A stretch of 64,000 bases of DNA from Chitinophaga filiformis (GCF_021646545.1 NZ_JAKIRP010000001.1:558001-622000), one strand, 5' to 3'; counted from the first letter of the stretch, positions 47,702 to 58,179 are shown. The notes: generated from the letters alone by a model not told the origin. Program-made: numbers and translations.

Positions 47702-48779
47702 ACGCAACTTCCTGAAATCAGTTGGTCTGGGTAGCCTGGCTATCATGCAACCAGCTATCCCGACTTTATCTGCTTCCGCGAAAACACCGTCCCAGCCGGC
47801 CAGAACAGCCAGGCATCGTGTATGGATAAATCCTGATGCAAAGGATACCGTTGCCGAACTGAAGCAACGTTATGCTGCTTACAAAAAAGCCGGCATAGGT
47901 GATATCTTCTTTGAAGAAGATAGCGAGAAGCATTTCAGAGCAGCGAAAGAGAATGGTATTATGGCACACAGATGGATCTGGACAATGAACCGTGGTGAGA
48001 AGGAACTGCTGGCCAGCCATCCTGAATGGTATGCGAAAAACAGAAAAGGAGAATCCTGTGCAACAAAGCCTCCCTATGTTGCCTATTACCGTTGGCTGTG
48101 CCCAAGCAAACCAGAGGTTGTCAACTATCTGAAAGAACAAGCCGAAGCAGTACTTTCAAAAGACTATGTAGACGGGCTTCACCTGGATTATGTGCGCTAT
48201 TGTGATGTTGTTCTTCCTGTCAACCTGTGGACTAACTATAACATCGATCAATCTAAAGAGTTGCCTGAGTATGACTTCTGTTATTGTGAAACCTGCAGGG
48301 AAAAGTACAAAGAGAAAAAGGGAATAGATCCTCTGGATATGGAACATCCTGACCAGAGTCCTTCCTGGAGAAAGTACCGGTATGATCGTATCACGAATGT
48401 AGTCACCAACCTGGCACAGGTAGCCAAACAACATAAAAAGCCTATTACAGCAGCTGTATTTCCAACACCTGATATTGCAAAACGTATTGTAAGACAGGAC
48501 TGGACAAACTGGCCGCTTGATTCTGTTAATCCGATGATCTATCATGGTTTCTATAAAGAAGATGTAAGCTGGATAGGCGAAGCGGTAGCTGAAGGGGTGA
48601 ATGGTCTTCACGGAAAATTCCCCTTGTATGCCGGATTATATCTGCCGGATTTCAAAGGCAACATGGACGACCTGGAAAAAGGCATCCGCCTCGCGTTACA
48701 AAACGGTGCAGCAGGCGTATCATTATTCGGAAGTGTAAATACAAACGTATTGGATACGTTAAAAAAAGCAAGTGTATAG
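47694..48779 (+). CDS. GH10-like (GHL10/DUF4015-type) putative glycoside hydrolase
   Basis: The 361-residue protein has a Tat-like leader (MNKRNFLKSVGLGSLAIMQP), with KR where twin Arg is usual, so Tat export is likely but not certain. The TIM-barrel core includes the characteristic VDGLHLDYVRYCDVVLP, preceded by AHRWIWTMNRGEKELL and followed by a Cys-containing CYCETCREKY and NPMIYHGFYKEDVSWI. Such proteins are related to family-10 glycoside hydrolases and GHL10 proteins; the substrate is not known. The gene overlaps the CBM9-like gene by 8 bp, so binding and hydrolysis of the same polysaccharide are likely linked. Confidence 0.83.
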   Translation: MNKRNFLKSVGLGSLAIMQPAIPTLSASAKTPSQPARTARHRVWINPDAKDTVAELKQRYAAYKKAGIGDIFFEEDSEKHFRAAKENGIMAHRWIWTMNRGEKELLASHPEWYAKNRKGESCATKPPYVAYYRWLCPSKPEVVNYLKEQAEAVLSKDYVDGLHLDYVRYCDVVLPVNLWTNYNIDQSKELPEYDFCYCETCREKYKEKKGIDPLDMEHPDQSPSWRKYRYDRITNVVTNLAQVAKQHKKPITAAVFPTPDIAKRIVRQDWTNWPLDSVNPMIYHGFYKEDVSWIGEAVAEGVNGLHGKFPLYAGLYLPDFKGNMDDLEKGIRLALQNGAAGVSLFGSVNTNVLDTLKKASV

Positions 48780-50540
48780 ATTAGCATAAGTTCATGGTTT
48801 GCGATATAGTGCTAATGCCGGCTGATCAAAAAAGCACTCGGCAGCATTGCTCACCACTATCAAAAAAATGTCCGGGGATCAGGAATGATCCCCGGTTCTT
48901 TGAAATTAACCCCATGTCACTAATGAATCGAATCTTTGTAATAAGTTTCAGGTATCAGAAGTGATACCCGATGTCATTGAGAATTTGTTAAAATGAAACT
49001 TATGAAAACTATCCCCAGGTACCAGGAATGGTACCTGATTCAGGTTAAAACATCTATTATGCGATTGCGTCAATATTCCCAGTTTAAAATATCTTCGGAT
49101 GTAGTAAAAGCTTCCGGGAGCCAGGAGTAGCTCCCGGTTACAAATTGAAAACCCCTAGATAAAAATGATTTAAAAGATGTGGCGCCTTTCAGCAGCTTGC
49201 AACCAATGCGATCAGCGCCACATTTGCATCCCAACATCAGCTTTTACTATCTATTATTAACCAGTTCTTATCTTCACACATTATCACAACTGCCTAATAC
49301 ACTTTCTCTCTGCAAATATGTTCCCTTTGCGTCCCTGAGGTTATTGATATACAGCCGCCTGCCAGGTGAATTACTTTCACTACCGCCAGGATCACTACTT
49401 CGATAACCAGTATACTACCTACCACAGCGCAGACAACAACAACTATTACCGCTAGTACATTTGCCATCTCTTTCACGCTGGTTCTTTACATCACTTAATC
49501 ATTCATCAACACTTCCTACATCTATTCTTCCACACGTCATTCCGCCACTATGCGAGCATAATTAAACCGGGTACCAGGAATGGTTCCCGGGAGAGACTCT
49601 GTGGTTCGTTATACGTTGACCACTAACATAACCCCTATTATTTAAGCCAGCGCAATAAACTGCCTAAACAGTATATGCTTTACTGAATAACATTTATAGC
49701 CAAAGAAGCCCCAGGTAACAAGACTGAAACCCGGTTTATATTTAATTGTTTGTTAAACCCTAATTACTAAATAGCCGGAAAACAAAGGCAATATGAATTA
49801 ACGTCCGTCCTGCAGGACGCTAATCATAGCTTTCATGGTGCTGTGTTTTATCCCCCTTAATAACATATCAACTGAATAATATTTTGCATTCTTCGTTAAG
49901 TAATTGCTTTGTATCATTTTCGTATAGGTATATGGATTAACTAAAGCTGTTTTATTAAAATGCTATTGGCGTTAGCGGCAACAGGACAAAAGTAAACACG
50001 CTTATCCGATTAACCTTGTATCATTACATTCATTAAACTAATAGCATTCATTTTATTCAGTTTGCGTAGAAATAAGGCTATAAAGAAAAAAATTTGTAGA
50101 GGAGAAGTGATGATAATAAAGGAGTAACAGTGATAGTAAAGGCATGACAAAATACAAACGGGGACAACATTTACAGGAAGGATTATCGGGGATAACATCA
50201 TGGCTTATATATGCCTATTCCCGGTGGAGGTAACCAATCTATACCCCCAACCGGGCAATAAGCTGCATCAAAATTCCACCACAATTCCACTCTGCACTAT
50301 CTTTATGCCTACCACCATGTCTATGGCTACAGCATATCCCCCTTGTGTAACTGCATGATCGCAATAGTAGCTCCCGCTACTTTGCATCAGTGTAAGATGT
50401 AAATTTCAATGCATAGGTATCTTGTGTTTAAATGGCCATTTTATGCTCATACACTACATCTCAGGACAAATCACTCCCGTATGATCACCCACGTAAGATC
50501 TGCAGATAATCACCTTTGTAATGAGTATGTGGAAATGATC
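48780..50540. other. 1.76-kb non-coding region with hairpin family
   Basis: No convincing gene. Frames at 49179-49406 (+) and 49294-49476 (-) are low-complexity and overlapping, and I reject them. The first ~950 bp carry six related small hairpins (listed separately). The remainder, up to the SusD terminator at 50541, shows nothing definite. Confidence 0.6.
48872..49734 (+). repeat. Family of six related hairpins with GGAA-type loops
   Basis: Each copy has the layout 7-10 bp stem, 4-nt loop, stem. Copies: CCGGGGATCA-GGAA (48872-48895); GGTATCA-GAAG (48951-48968); CAGGTACCA-GGAA (49016-49037); CCGGGAGCCA-GGAG (49114-49137, one mismatch); CCGGGTACCA-GGAA (49567-49590, one mismatch); and a degenerate CCAGGTAACA-AGAC (49711-49734). 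Loop-flanking A/T is constant while stem bases differ in pairs. Several are followed by similar A-rich tails. Confidence 0.75.
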
Positions 50541-50569
50541 AAAAGAGACTGCATAATGCAGTCTCTTTT
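50541..50569 (-). terminator. Terminator of the susCD operon
   Basis: Perfect 13-bp stem AAAAGAGACTGCA / TGCAGTCTCTTTT with 3-nt loop TAA, 10 nt after the susD stop. Confidence 0.85.
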
Positions 50570-50578
50570 GAAAGAATA

Positions 50579-52120
50579 TTAATAACCGTCGTTTTGTTTG
50601 AGGTTCTTGTTAACAGCAAGGTCGCTGGTGGGTATTGGGAATAACAAATTCTTTGGATTATCGGAGGGTTTCAGCTGCCATACATCCAGGAACTTACCAA
50701 AGCGGATCAGATCCTGTCTGCGCCATCCTTCCCAATAGAGCTCGCGGCCTCTTTCATCGATCAGTTTGTCAAGATCTATAGAAGCCCATACGCTGGCCTG
50801 ACGGTTAGTCCTGATCTGATTAACAATCGTCAGTGCAGCTGGTGCATTGTTGGTACGCAGCAATGCTTCTGCTTTCATCAGCAGCACATCTGCATAACGC
50901 AGAAATACGTAGTCGTTGTTAGCATTATTACTGCTCTTGGTTTCATTGGATGTCATATCAGGCGGATATTTTACTACCCTGATACCTGTTACTTCCAGTG
51001 TATTCGGATCTGTTTCCTGCAATTTCAGTTCCCTTGTGAAACTCAACAGATTTCCCTTCCTGTCTTTCAGCGCAGTACCAGCTGCATTATATTGCTGTCC
51101 AACAAGGAAACCTACCTTCAGCCCGCTCTTCTCTGTCACTCCCGGATAAGATCCGCCACGGCGTACATCAGTTGCTTCAAATTTGTCATAGAAATCAGAG
51201 ATGGTAGCATAACCATTCCAGCCGCTTGGATCCTGGTTGTAGTGCAGAGTTGGCGCCCAGTGGCAGAACACTGCGTTTCCGCTTCTTACTGTACTGAAAC
51301 CGGGACCATTACGCTGGGTGAAAATGTTTTCTTTTGAGATAGCATCATTGTTATAGGCGAAGTTGTCAAAGTAGTTTGTCAGACTATATTTACCACTCGC
51401 GGTAATAGCATCTGCCAACTCGATCACCTTTTGCATGTCAGCTGCATCGAATGTAGGAGCCGCCCTGTTAGCCCAGGCGCCTTTGTTAAGATAGACTTTC
51501 ATCAACAGTGCTCTGGCGGCATTCTTATTGGCGGTATAAGCCGGTACACTCTCATCCAGTGTGTTAATCACCTCGGTCAATTCACTAATGAGATACGCTG
51601 TGGCTTCTGCCGGTTGCATTACCCTTGGTGCATTCAACAGGGTATCGCCGGGATTGCGGAAAGGTACCTGTCCCCAGCCGTCCAGGATGGAGAACATCGC
51701 AAAAGCGCGCAGGAAACGGGCTTCTCCCGCCTGTTGTGCAGTGGGATTAAAACTCAGCACATTGGACGCCAGGAACTGCAACTGCAGGATGTTGGAGAAC
51801 GTGTTGCTGATATACGTATGATCTGGTGTCCAGTTGTGCAGTTTAAGCGCACGCCATACGCCGTTGTCATCCCAGTCGCCCCCACGGGTAGGAGCCACTG
51901 CTTCATCTGCAGTCATTTCCTGCAGTGCCCAAAAGTTGGATTGGTCCTGAAAAGGCAATTGCAGACCATTGTATGCTGAGATCAACAGTGCGGGAACCTT
52001 GATCAATGAATCTGCCTGTTCACGTGTCAGCGTGGAGCCCAACTGCTCATCGAGCGAGCAGGATGTCATTCCACATCCGAAGACAAGTGATAATATGATG
52101 AATGCTTTATTCAATCGCAT
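50579..52120 (-). CDS. SusD/RagB-family nutrient-binding lipoprotein
   Basis: The 513-residue protein has a lipoprotein signal with lipobox GMTSC. It then shows the SusD pattern: an N-terminal LDEQLGSTLTREQADSL segment, TPR-like helices (LQLPFQDQSNFWALQEMTAD, EARFLRAFAMFSILDGWGQV) and the C-terminal WEGWRRQDLIRFGKFLDVW signature. It caps the SusC barrel on the cell surface and captures a glycan or peptide. It follows susC by 26 bp, and the pair ends at the 50541-50569 terminator. Substrate not predictable. Confidence 0.95.
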   Translation of the reverse strand: MRLNKAFIILSLVFGCGMTSCSLDEQLGSTLTREQADSLIKVPALLISAYNGLQLPFQDQSNFWALQEMTADEAVAPTRGGDWDDNGVWRALKLHNWTPDHTYISNTFSNILQLQFLASNVLSFNPTAQQAGEARFLRAFAMFSILDGWGQVPFRNPGDTLLNAPRVMQPAEATAYLISELTEVINTLDESVPAYTANKNAARALLMKVYLNKGAWANRAAPTFDAADMQKVIELADAITASGKYSLTNYFDNFAYNNDAISKENIFTQRNGPGFSTVRSGNAVFCHWAPTLHYNQDPSGWNGYATISDFYDKFEATDVRRGGSYPGVTEKSGLKVGFLVGQQYNAAGTALKDRKGNLLSFTRELKLQETDPNTLEVTGIRVVKYPPDMTSNETKSSNNANNDYVFLRYADVLLMKAEALLRTNNAPAALTIVNQIRTNRQASVWASIDLDKLIDERGRELYWEGWRRQDLIRFGKFLDVWQLKPSDNPKNLLFPIPTSDLAVNKNLKQNDGY

Positions 52121-52146
52121 AGTAGTAATTTTTTTAGATCAGTGAA

Positions 52147-55101
52147 TTATAACGAGAAGTTGATACCGGCCAGAAAGTTCCTGGCTGTTGGATAAGGTGA
52201 ATACTCGATACCCAGAGAGGTCACACCATTGATACTCTTATCTGTATTTACTTCAGGATCAAAACCAGAATACTTCGTGATGATGAAGAGGTTTTGTCCG
52301 GTGATGTATACAGATGCGTTCTTGATCACCTTTCCGATATTCCCGATACTATAACTGATAGTGGCGTTATCCATTTTCATGAAATTGCCTTTTTCCAGAT
52401 AACGGCTGGATACTGTGATAGGGTTAGAAAGACTTTCCTGTGTTCCCACCAGGTCGGCAGCAATATTCCTGGAGCCCAGGTTATTGATAGGCAATACAGT
52501 ATTGGCCGTATTATTATACAGGTCGAAACCATAAGCGCCGTGCATACTGATATTTAATGACCAATGCTTGTAGTTTACACTGGTGATAATACCCAGCATT
52601 GTTTTAGGGTTAGGATCTCCCAGGTAGAACAGGGTGTTACCTCCGTCTGTATATTTACCCTGGCCATTGTCATCAAACCCTTCAAACTTCCTCAGGTAGA
52701 AGGAGTTCAGCGGCTGGTTGTTGGTAAGGCGCTGTGCATATGCGTCAGACACACCCTGTCCGCTGATGGAGCCTGTCAGCACAGGAGGACCGTCGTAGTT
52801 TTCCAATCTGTTCTTCAGGAAAGTAGCGTTCACTCCGAGGTTCCACGTAAAGTTCTTGGTAGCCACCACATCTCCCCTTAATACTAATTCCACCCCTTTG
52901 TTAATCACGTTCGCCGGCAGGTTAATCCAGTAATTGGAAGCCGGTGCAGGTTGAATAGCCGGGAAGTTGAAAAGCAGGTCGGACGTATTCTTATGGAAGT
53001 AGTCTACGCTACCATATAATCTGCCGCCAAAGAAAGTATAGTCAATACCGGCATTCAGCTGTTTGGAACTTTCCCATTTCAGGTTCGGGTTTGCCACATT
53101 GCTAAGACTGGCGCCTCCATTTGAATTGAGCGTGTATTGCTCCTGAGCGGCACCTGCAGGGAATTCCTGATTACCTGTAATACCCCAGCCTACACGTAAT
53201 GCCAACTGGTTGATGGTTTTATTATCCTTCAGGAAAGCCTCGTTGCTCAGGTTCCATTTAGCAGCAAATGATGGGAAATAACCATACTTGTTGTTAGAAC
53301 CGAACTTGCTTGAACCATCTGCCCTCAGGGTAGCAGTCAGCAGGTATTTATCGAGGAAGTTCAGGTTTACTCTACCGAAATAAGACTGTAGTTCCGATTT
53401 CGGATTGCGGAAGGAGCTCAGGAATGTGTTAGTCTGTGTAGGGTTCTGGAGGATGTCGGTGTATTTCAACTCATCCGTAGTAAATCCAAGACCACCTACA
53501 GATCTGCCTTTATAATCAAATTTCTGACGCTCATAACCGATCACGGCGCCGAGGAAGAGGGCAGGAGTGATCTGTTTGTTATAGTTCAGGGTATGGGTCA
53601 TCAGCTGAGAGGTGAGGGTATTCACGCCATAGTAGGCCTGGCCATTACCAAACACCTGGTCTATATTAATAAAGGAAGCGATCTGCGTTTCCCTTTCACC
53701 CACCTGATGGTTGATGCTATAGTTAAAGCGGTACTCCAGCTCATCGGTAAATTTGTAGGAAGGAGACACACTAGCGAGGATACTGTTAATGTTCACGTTG
53801 TCATCGTAGGCAGCTGACATAGCTTCCGGATTAATAGCGGAACCAACACCCAGTACGTTAAATGAACCATCTGGCTTACGCAACGCAAGAGTCGGATTCC
53901 ATTGCAACGCCTGACCGATCAGACTACCAGTGAAACCGGCATTGCTGGTGATAGGAGCAATCTGTTCAGTAGTATGCGCTGCCTGGATATAATAATCTAC
54001 GCCCAGTCGCTTGTTGTCAAGCAGTTTATATTGACCGTTCAGGTTAGCAGTATATTTTTTCAGACCGGTTTTCTTCACGATACCCTGTTGGTCCAGCATA
54101 CCGAAAGACGCTCTGTAAACGCCGGACTCGCCGCCTCCGCTGATACCGACATTCACATTGTGTGTAACGCCTGTACGTAGAATGCTCTCCATGGCGTCTA
54201 CACTGGAACCTTCGTCGCCACCAGCCAGGTTGTACTGTTTGAGGGCGCTTCTATAACCGGCAGCGTCCAGTACATCCAGTTTTTTCAGGATTTTACTCAT
54301 ACCGGCGGAATAGTTTACATCCAGACGGGGAGTTCCTACTGCACCCTTCTTGGTGGTAATAATCACTACACCGTTCGCACCCCTCGCACCATAAATAGCG
54401 GTCGCAGATGCGTCTTTCAGTACATCCATAGACAGGATGTCGAAGGAATTGATAAAGTTCAGCGGGTTAGCATCCGGCGTCTGTCCCAGACCATTCGCAC
54501 TTACAGAAGGTTTAGCGGTACGGCCATCCAAAGGCATCCCATCCACTACATACAGTGGCTGGTTACCTGTTCTTACGGAAGAGTTACCCCTGATCCTTAC
54601 CGTGGTAGCGCCACCTGGGGCACCGCTGTTGGCAACCACCATCAGACCGGCCACTTTACCCTGGATCAGCTGATCGGGGGCGGTTACGATACCTTTGTTA
54701 AAGTCGGCCGATTTAATGGATACCACGGAGCCGGTGAGGTCCTTTTTCCGGGTAGTACCATAACCAACTACTACCACATCCGTCAGGGTAGTACTGGTTG
54801 GTACCAGTGAAATGGAAAATTCTGACTTGCCGGCAATAGCGATTTCCTGCTGCACATACCCAACAAAAGACACCACCAGTGAGGTAGCGTTTGCCGGTAC
54901 GTTCAACTTGAATGTGCCATCTGCTGTCGTAGCGGTGCCCGTGTTAGTACCTTTTACTTGTACAGTAGCACCGGGAACAGGGTTACCATTTTCGTCCGTG
55001 ATCTTACCGTTCACGGGTTTGGTCTGCGCGCTGGCTAAACCTGCTACTAGTAGTAGTAACGAGCATAACAGACGCACCTTGCGAAATAGAAGATTGGTCA
55101 T
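52147..55101 (-). CDS. SusC/RagA-family TonB-linked outer-membrane transporter
   Basis: The 984-residue protein has a signal peptide ending ASAQ and an N-terminal carboxypeptidase-regulatory-like domain (VNGKITDENGNPVPGATVQV). The plug domain carries the TonB-box region and 'DVVVVGYGTTRKKDLTGSVV' and GNSSVRTGNQPLYVVDGMPL. The rest is a 22-strand barrel. With SusD it imports an oligomeric substrate using TonB energy. The C-terminus ends in an aromatic strand (NFLAGINFSL). The promoter is probably in the 436-bp gap to the DUF6377 gene. Confidence 0.96.
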   Translation of the reverse strand: MTNLLFRKVRLLCSLLLLVAGLASAQTKPVNGKITDENGNPVPGATVQVKGTNTGTATTADGTFKLNVPANATSLVVSFVGYVQQEIAIAGKSEFSISLVPTSTTLTDVVVVGYGTTRKKDLTGSVVSIKSADFNKGIVTAPDQLIQGKVAGLMVVANSGAPGGATTVRIRGNSSVRTGNQPLYVVDGMPLDGRTAKPSVSANGLGQTPDANPLNFINSFDILSMDVLKDASATAIYGARGANGVVIITTKKGAVGTPRLDVNYSAGMSKILKKLDVLDAAGYRSALKQYNLAGGDEGSSVDAMESILRTGVTHNVNVGISGGGESGVYRASFGMLDQQGIVKKTGLKKYTANLNGQYKLLDNKRLGVDYYIQAAHTTEQIAPITSNAGFTGSLIGQALQWNPTLALRKPDGSFNVLGVGSAINPEAMSAAYDDNVNINSILASVSPSYKFTDELEYRFNYSINHQVGERETQIASFINIDQVFGNGQAYYGVNTLTSQLMTHTLNYNKQITPALFLGAVIGYERQKFDYKGRSVGGLGFTTDELKYTDILQNPTQTNTFLSSFRNPKSELQSYFGRVNLNFLDKYLLTATLRADGSSKFGSNNKYGYFPSFAAKWNLSNEAFLKDNKTINQLALRVGWGITGNQEFPAGAAQEQYTLNSNGGASLSNVANPNLKWESSKQLNAGIDYTFFGGRLYGSVDYFHKNTSDLLFNFPAIQPAPASNYWINLPANVINKGVELVLRGDVVATKNFTWNLGVNATFLKNRLENYDGPPVLTGSISGQGVSDAYAQRLTNNQPLNSFYLRKFEGFDDNGQGKYTDGGNTLFYLGDPNPKTMLGIITSVNYKHWSLNISMHGAYGFDLYNNTANTVLPINNLGSRNIAADLVGTQESLSNPITVSSRYLEKGNFMKMDNATISYSIGNIGKVIKNASVYITGQNLFIITKYSGFDPEVNTDKSINGVTSLGIEYSPYPTARNFLAGINFSL

Positions 55102-55537
55102 AGATCAGTTTTTATTGGTTTGTGGAATATTGATGCCTGAATGAATGGGTCTGACAAGCCTGGCAGCTCGCCAAACGTGGAATACTTTAACCCTGCACCA
55201 TTGTCTTCACAACGTGATTAATGTCTCTATAATAAGTCCTGACTAAAGCTGGTTAGAGCCGTGAATTTTTGCTTCATAACTGGTTTTTTGACATTATCGT
55301 TAACGTGGTCTCACTGGTTTCTCTCTGCGACGGATAGTTTTATAGATGCGGTCGATAAGTCAAAGTAAACCTGCCTTACACAGGTTAACAATTTATATGA
55401 TCGTTATATAGAAAATATTGGGTCAAAAGGCGTTTTCATAAGCGACAATTTATTGATTAACAATGCATTAACATTATATTATCATTATTATTATATAAAG
55501 ATAATAACCGGGTTTTCTTATCATTTTAAGACGTGCT
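55102..55537. other. Intergenic region upstream of susC
   Basis: 436 bp without a gene. It is AT-rich toward the DUF6377 gene (a run of ATTATTATTAT type near 55470-55495). It presumably carries the susC promoter, but I see only a weak -7-like site (TTACTTTG, minus strand, near 55360). Confidence 0.5.
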
Positions 55538-57142
55538 TCAAAGCGCTTTAATGTCCATAAGCCGCTCTTCAAACTCTTCTTTTGGAATAATGGCTTTGTT
55601 TTTTATCTTGGTTTTATAAGTGTAAATAGTATTCACTGAATACTCAAGGATCTGGGCAATTTTTACATTGTCGCTGATACCTATCCTTATCAATGCGAAG
55701 ATCCGGAGGTCTGTGTTCAATAGTTCATTGTCTTTTAACCTGATCCGGTCTTCTTCTTTGAAAAATGAGTTAAAGACAGTTACAAAGTTGGGAAATATTT
55801 TCAGGAAGATGCGATCAAAATTTCTGAACAATTCATCCCGTTCTTCCTTGAGATCTATATTATTAACAAGGTACCTGACCTCGGCATATTTGTTATCGGT
55901 TAGTTTCTGATCGGCCAACTTTTTGAATTTCTTGATCTTATCCAGGTAAGATGAGTTGATCTGAAAACAATACCCTATATATTCCTCTTTGATTTTATTG
56001 GCTTCCATCAATTTATAATTGATCTCCTGCTGCAATGCATGGGCAGAAGTAATCACCTGCTGGGCAGCCTGAAGCTTTTTATACTGCCGGTAGATGATCA
56101 CAGATAACCAGATCAGCGCCAGTAACAGGAGGGTGGCGATAGCAGAATAAACAAACAGTAGCTTTTTCTGTGCCTCTACTGTATTGATCTTTTCTACTTC
56201 GATGATGGGAAGAATGGCGCTAACCTGTACTTTCCTTAAGCGGGCTCCATAGAAGGAGGCGTCGGCGACAGCATATTCTATGTACCGGGAGGCATGTTTG
56301 ACATCCCGCTCTTTAAAAAGCAGTTCCGCCAGAATGAACATGGCCGTAGTTTCTTTCGTACATGACATGATGTCGGCCATGGCGGCTTTTGTCATCATAA
56401 TAATAGCACTGTCCTGCTTACCTAACTTTATGTAGATATTTCCCAGTGAGGAAGTAGCTATCGCCTGCTGGTGCATGGTAATATCCTGATGGCTGACAGT
56501 TAGGGTATAATAGTATTTTGCACTATCCATCATCTGCTTCTTCTGATACATTAAACCGTAACTATAGTCATAATTGAAAGAATGCGGTTTATATAGCATC
56601 AGAGCAGAATCAATATAGATATTACCCTGGCGGGTATAGGCAGGCGCAAAGTAGTTATCACTGCTATAATCAGACATATCATAGTAATAACGTCCCTTTA
56701 ATGAGTAGTATTCCGCTCTGGCGCTATCAGGAAGGGAATTGACGTTTACAGTAAGCAGATAGTCGCCTGCCTCCCGGAACATGCCGGAAGAAAGCAAGAC
56801 GAACCCCAGCTTAACGCCGGCATAGTTGATCCGCTGCGAGTCATTCATTTCACGGGCCAGTTCCTGCAATTTACGGGCATAAGCAAAAGCTGAATCATAT
56901 TTGAAAACCTTGAACTGTTCATATAACTGCTGGCAGAGGTCGAACTGCTGCTGCAGGGACGAATGCCTTGCAGCAGTAAACGCCTGTCTCAAGGTGTTGA
57001 TCTGTTTCAGTTTCTCTGCATCATACGTATGTGCATTTTCAATTGTCAGATTCAGCCTGTCTAATAAACTATCCCGGGCAGAACCGGCGGATGACATTTT
57101 ACATGCAACTAGCAATAACAAACAAATAAGCTTAGATTTCAT
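55538..57142 (-). CDS. DUF6377-type TPR transmembrane regulator with C-terminal HTH
   Basis: The 534-residue protein has a signal/anchor at the N-terminus (LICLLLLVACKMSSAGSA), TPR-like helices (about 50-310), a membrane segment (LLFVYSAIATLLLLALIWLS) and a coiled coil. The C-terminal LuxR-like HTH is in SDNVKIAQILEYSVNTIYTY. This is the layout of Bacteroidota SusR-like/DUF6377 regulators, where a periplasmic TPR part senses a signal and a cytoplasmic HTH controls genes. It probably controls the downstream susCD pair. Its start codon overlaps the WYL gene's stop by 4 bp (ATGA), so it is translated from the same message. Confidence 0.85.
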   Translation of the reverse strand: MKSKLICLLLLVACKMSSAGSARDSLLDRLNLTIENAHTYDAEKLKQINTLRQAFTAARHSSLQQQFDLCQQLYEQFKVFKYDSAFAYARKLQELAREMNDSQRINYAGVKLGFVLLSSGMFREAGDYLLTVNVNSLPDSARAEYYSLKGRYYYDMSDYSSDNYFAPAYTRQGNIYIDSALMLYKPHSFNYDYSYGLMYQKKQMMDSAKYYYTLTVSHQDITMHQQAIATSSLGNIYIKLGKQDSAIIMMTKAAMADIMSCTKETTAMFILAELLFKERDVKHASRYIEYAVADASFYGARLRKVQVSAILPIIEVEKINTVEAQKKLLFVYSAIATLLLLALIWLSVIIYRQYKKLQAAQQVITSAHALQQEINYKLMEANKIKEEYIGYCFQINSSYLDKIKKFKKLADQKLTDNKYAEVRYLVNNIDLKEERDELFRNFDRIFLKIFPNFVTVFNSFFKEEDRIRLKDNELLNTDLRIFALIRIGISDNVKIAQILEYSVNTIYTYKTKIKNKAIIPKEEFEERLMDIKAL

Positions 57143-58179
57143 CTTTCAGTTTTGTGGAATAGTAGCGGATCGCTGTAATTAACAACCCCCTGCTGCATTT
57201 TTTTATGCATTCTGGCTGCCAGGCTTGCGGGAGACAAAACGATCATCCCATCTCCATACCCGAGGATCTCCCTTTCCAGCTCGAAATTCAGTTGGACCTT
57301 CAGGTTGATAATAATACCATCTTCCCGGGTTTCTAAAAGTTCCTGGGAGTGATGCATCGGTTTTGTAAGAATGTATGGCGCGTGTTCAAGACTGACAAGT
57401 ATTTTGACGTTCTGCGCCCGCAGATTCGTGGAAACTGTTACTCCCACCACATCTTTATAATAGCTGGCCGGCTCCACATCATCATTCTCAATATATAAAG
57501 TGTTATCCAATAGTTCCAGTTCCTGTATCCTGTCCAGGGCAAGGTGGGTGATTACCATGCCCTTCCCCTTTACGCCAACGGCAAACCACCTGTTCTTAAA
57601 CTCTTTCAGCCACCAGACATGGTATTCAAAAGTGTTGCCATTCTTCGCGCGGAAAGACTGATAACTGATCTTAACGGCTTTTCTCTGAATAATAGACTGA
57701 TATAACAGCTCCAGGTGTTCCAGCCCTTTCAGCCGCTCGTTCTTTTCAAATTCAATCACTGACCGTGTATTGTTGGAGGCTGCATACACATGATCCTCCA
57801 GTTTCTGCACTACTTCGTTCAGACTACTGAAATGAGAGAACCCTTTGAATTGCTTAAGCACCTCTACCGCCTCGTTCATCCGGCTAAGGTCAAGGTCATT
57901 CAAAGGAATTTTAGTAATACTATACTCAGGATCTTCGTACGTGTAATATTTCTTGTCCACAACAATGATCGGCGCACTATATCCCAGTTTGTCGCTCCGC
58001 ATGGCCTGCAGGTCCATCTGAATAGCACGCCGGCTGATCCCTTTTTCCACTCCTTCGTATTCGTACAATGCATCTCCCACTGCTTTAATAAGGTCCTGTA
58101 ATGTCCACTTCCGCAGACGGTTCCGGAGACAGGAGTCTATGGTTCTGTAACGGATAAGGGCATTCTTATTAACGGGCAT
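57139..58179 (-). CDS. WYL-domain transcriptional regulator
   Basis: The start at 58179 gives 346 residues (MPVNKNALIRYRTIDSCLRN). The open frame continues upstream to 58485 but there overlaps the RNA locus and has no family similarity. The N-terminal winged helix (TLQDLIKAVGDALYEYEG, ISRRAIQMDLQAMRS) is followed by a WYL domain (AVKISYQSFRAKNGNTFEYH, WWLKEFKNRWFAVGVKGKG) and a WCX-like C-terminus. WYL regulators bind nucleic-acid or nucleotide ligands and often control DNA-damage, RNA-damage and defence genes. It is divergent from the Y RNA-like and slipin genes, which are its likely targets, and is also coupled to the DUF6377 gene. Confidence 0.88.
   Translation of the reverse strand: MPVNKNALIRYRTIDSCLRNRLRKWTLQDLIKAVGDALYEYEGVEKGISRRAIQMDLQAMRSDKLGYSAPIIVVDKKYYTYEDPEYSITKIPLNDLDLSRMNEAVEVLKQFKGFSHFSSLNEVVQKLEDHVYAASNNTRSVIEFEKNERLKGLEHLELLYQSIIQRKAVKISYQSFRAKNGNTFEYHVWWLKEFKNRWFAVGVKGKGMVITHLALDRIQELELLDNTLYIENDDVEPASYYKDVVGVTVSTNLRAQNVKILVSLEHAPYILTKPMHHSQELLETREDGIIINLKVQLNFELEREILGYGDGMIVLSPASLAARMHKKMQQGVVNYSDPLLFHKTER

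Noticed and set aside
49179-49476. Overlapping small frames on both strands
   Set aside because: Low complexity, mutually antisense and without recognisable features.
48872-49734. CRISPR array
   Set aside because: The repeated units are palindromic but not identical, spacing is irregular (about 70-450 bp), and there is no cas gene.
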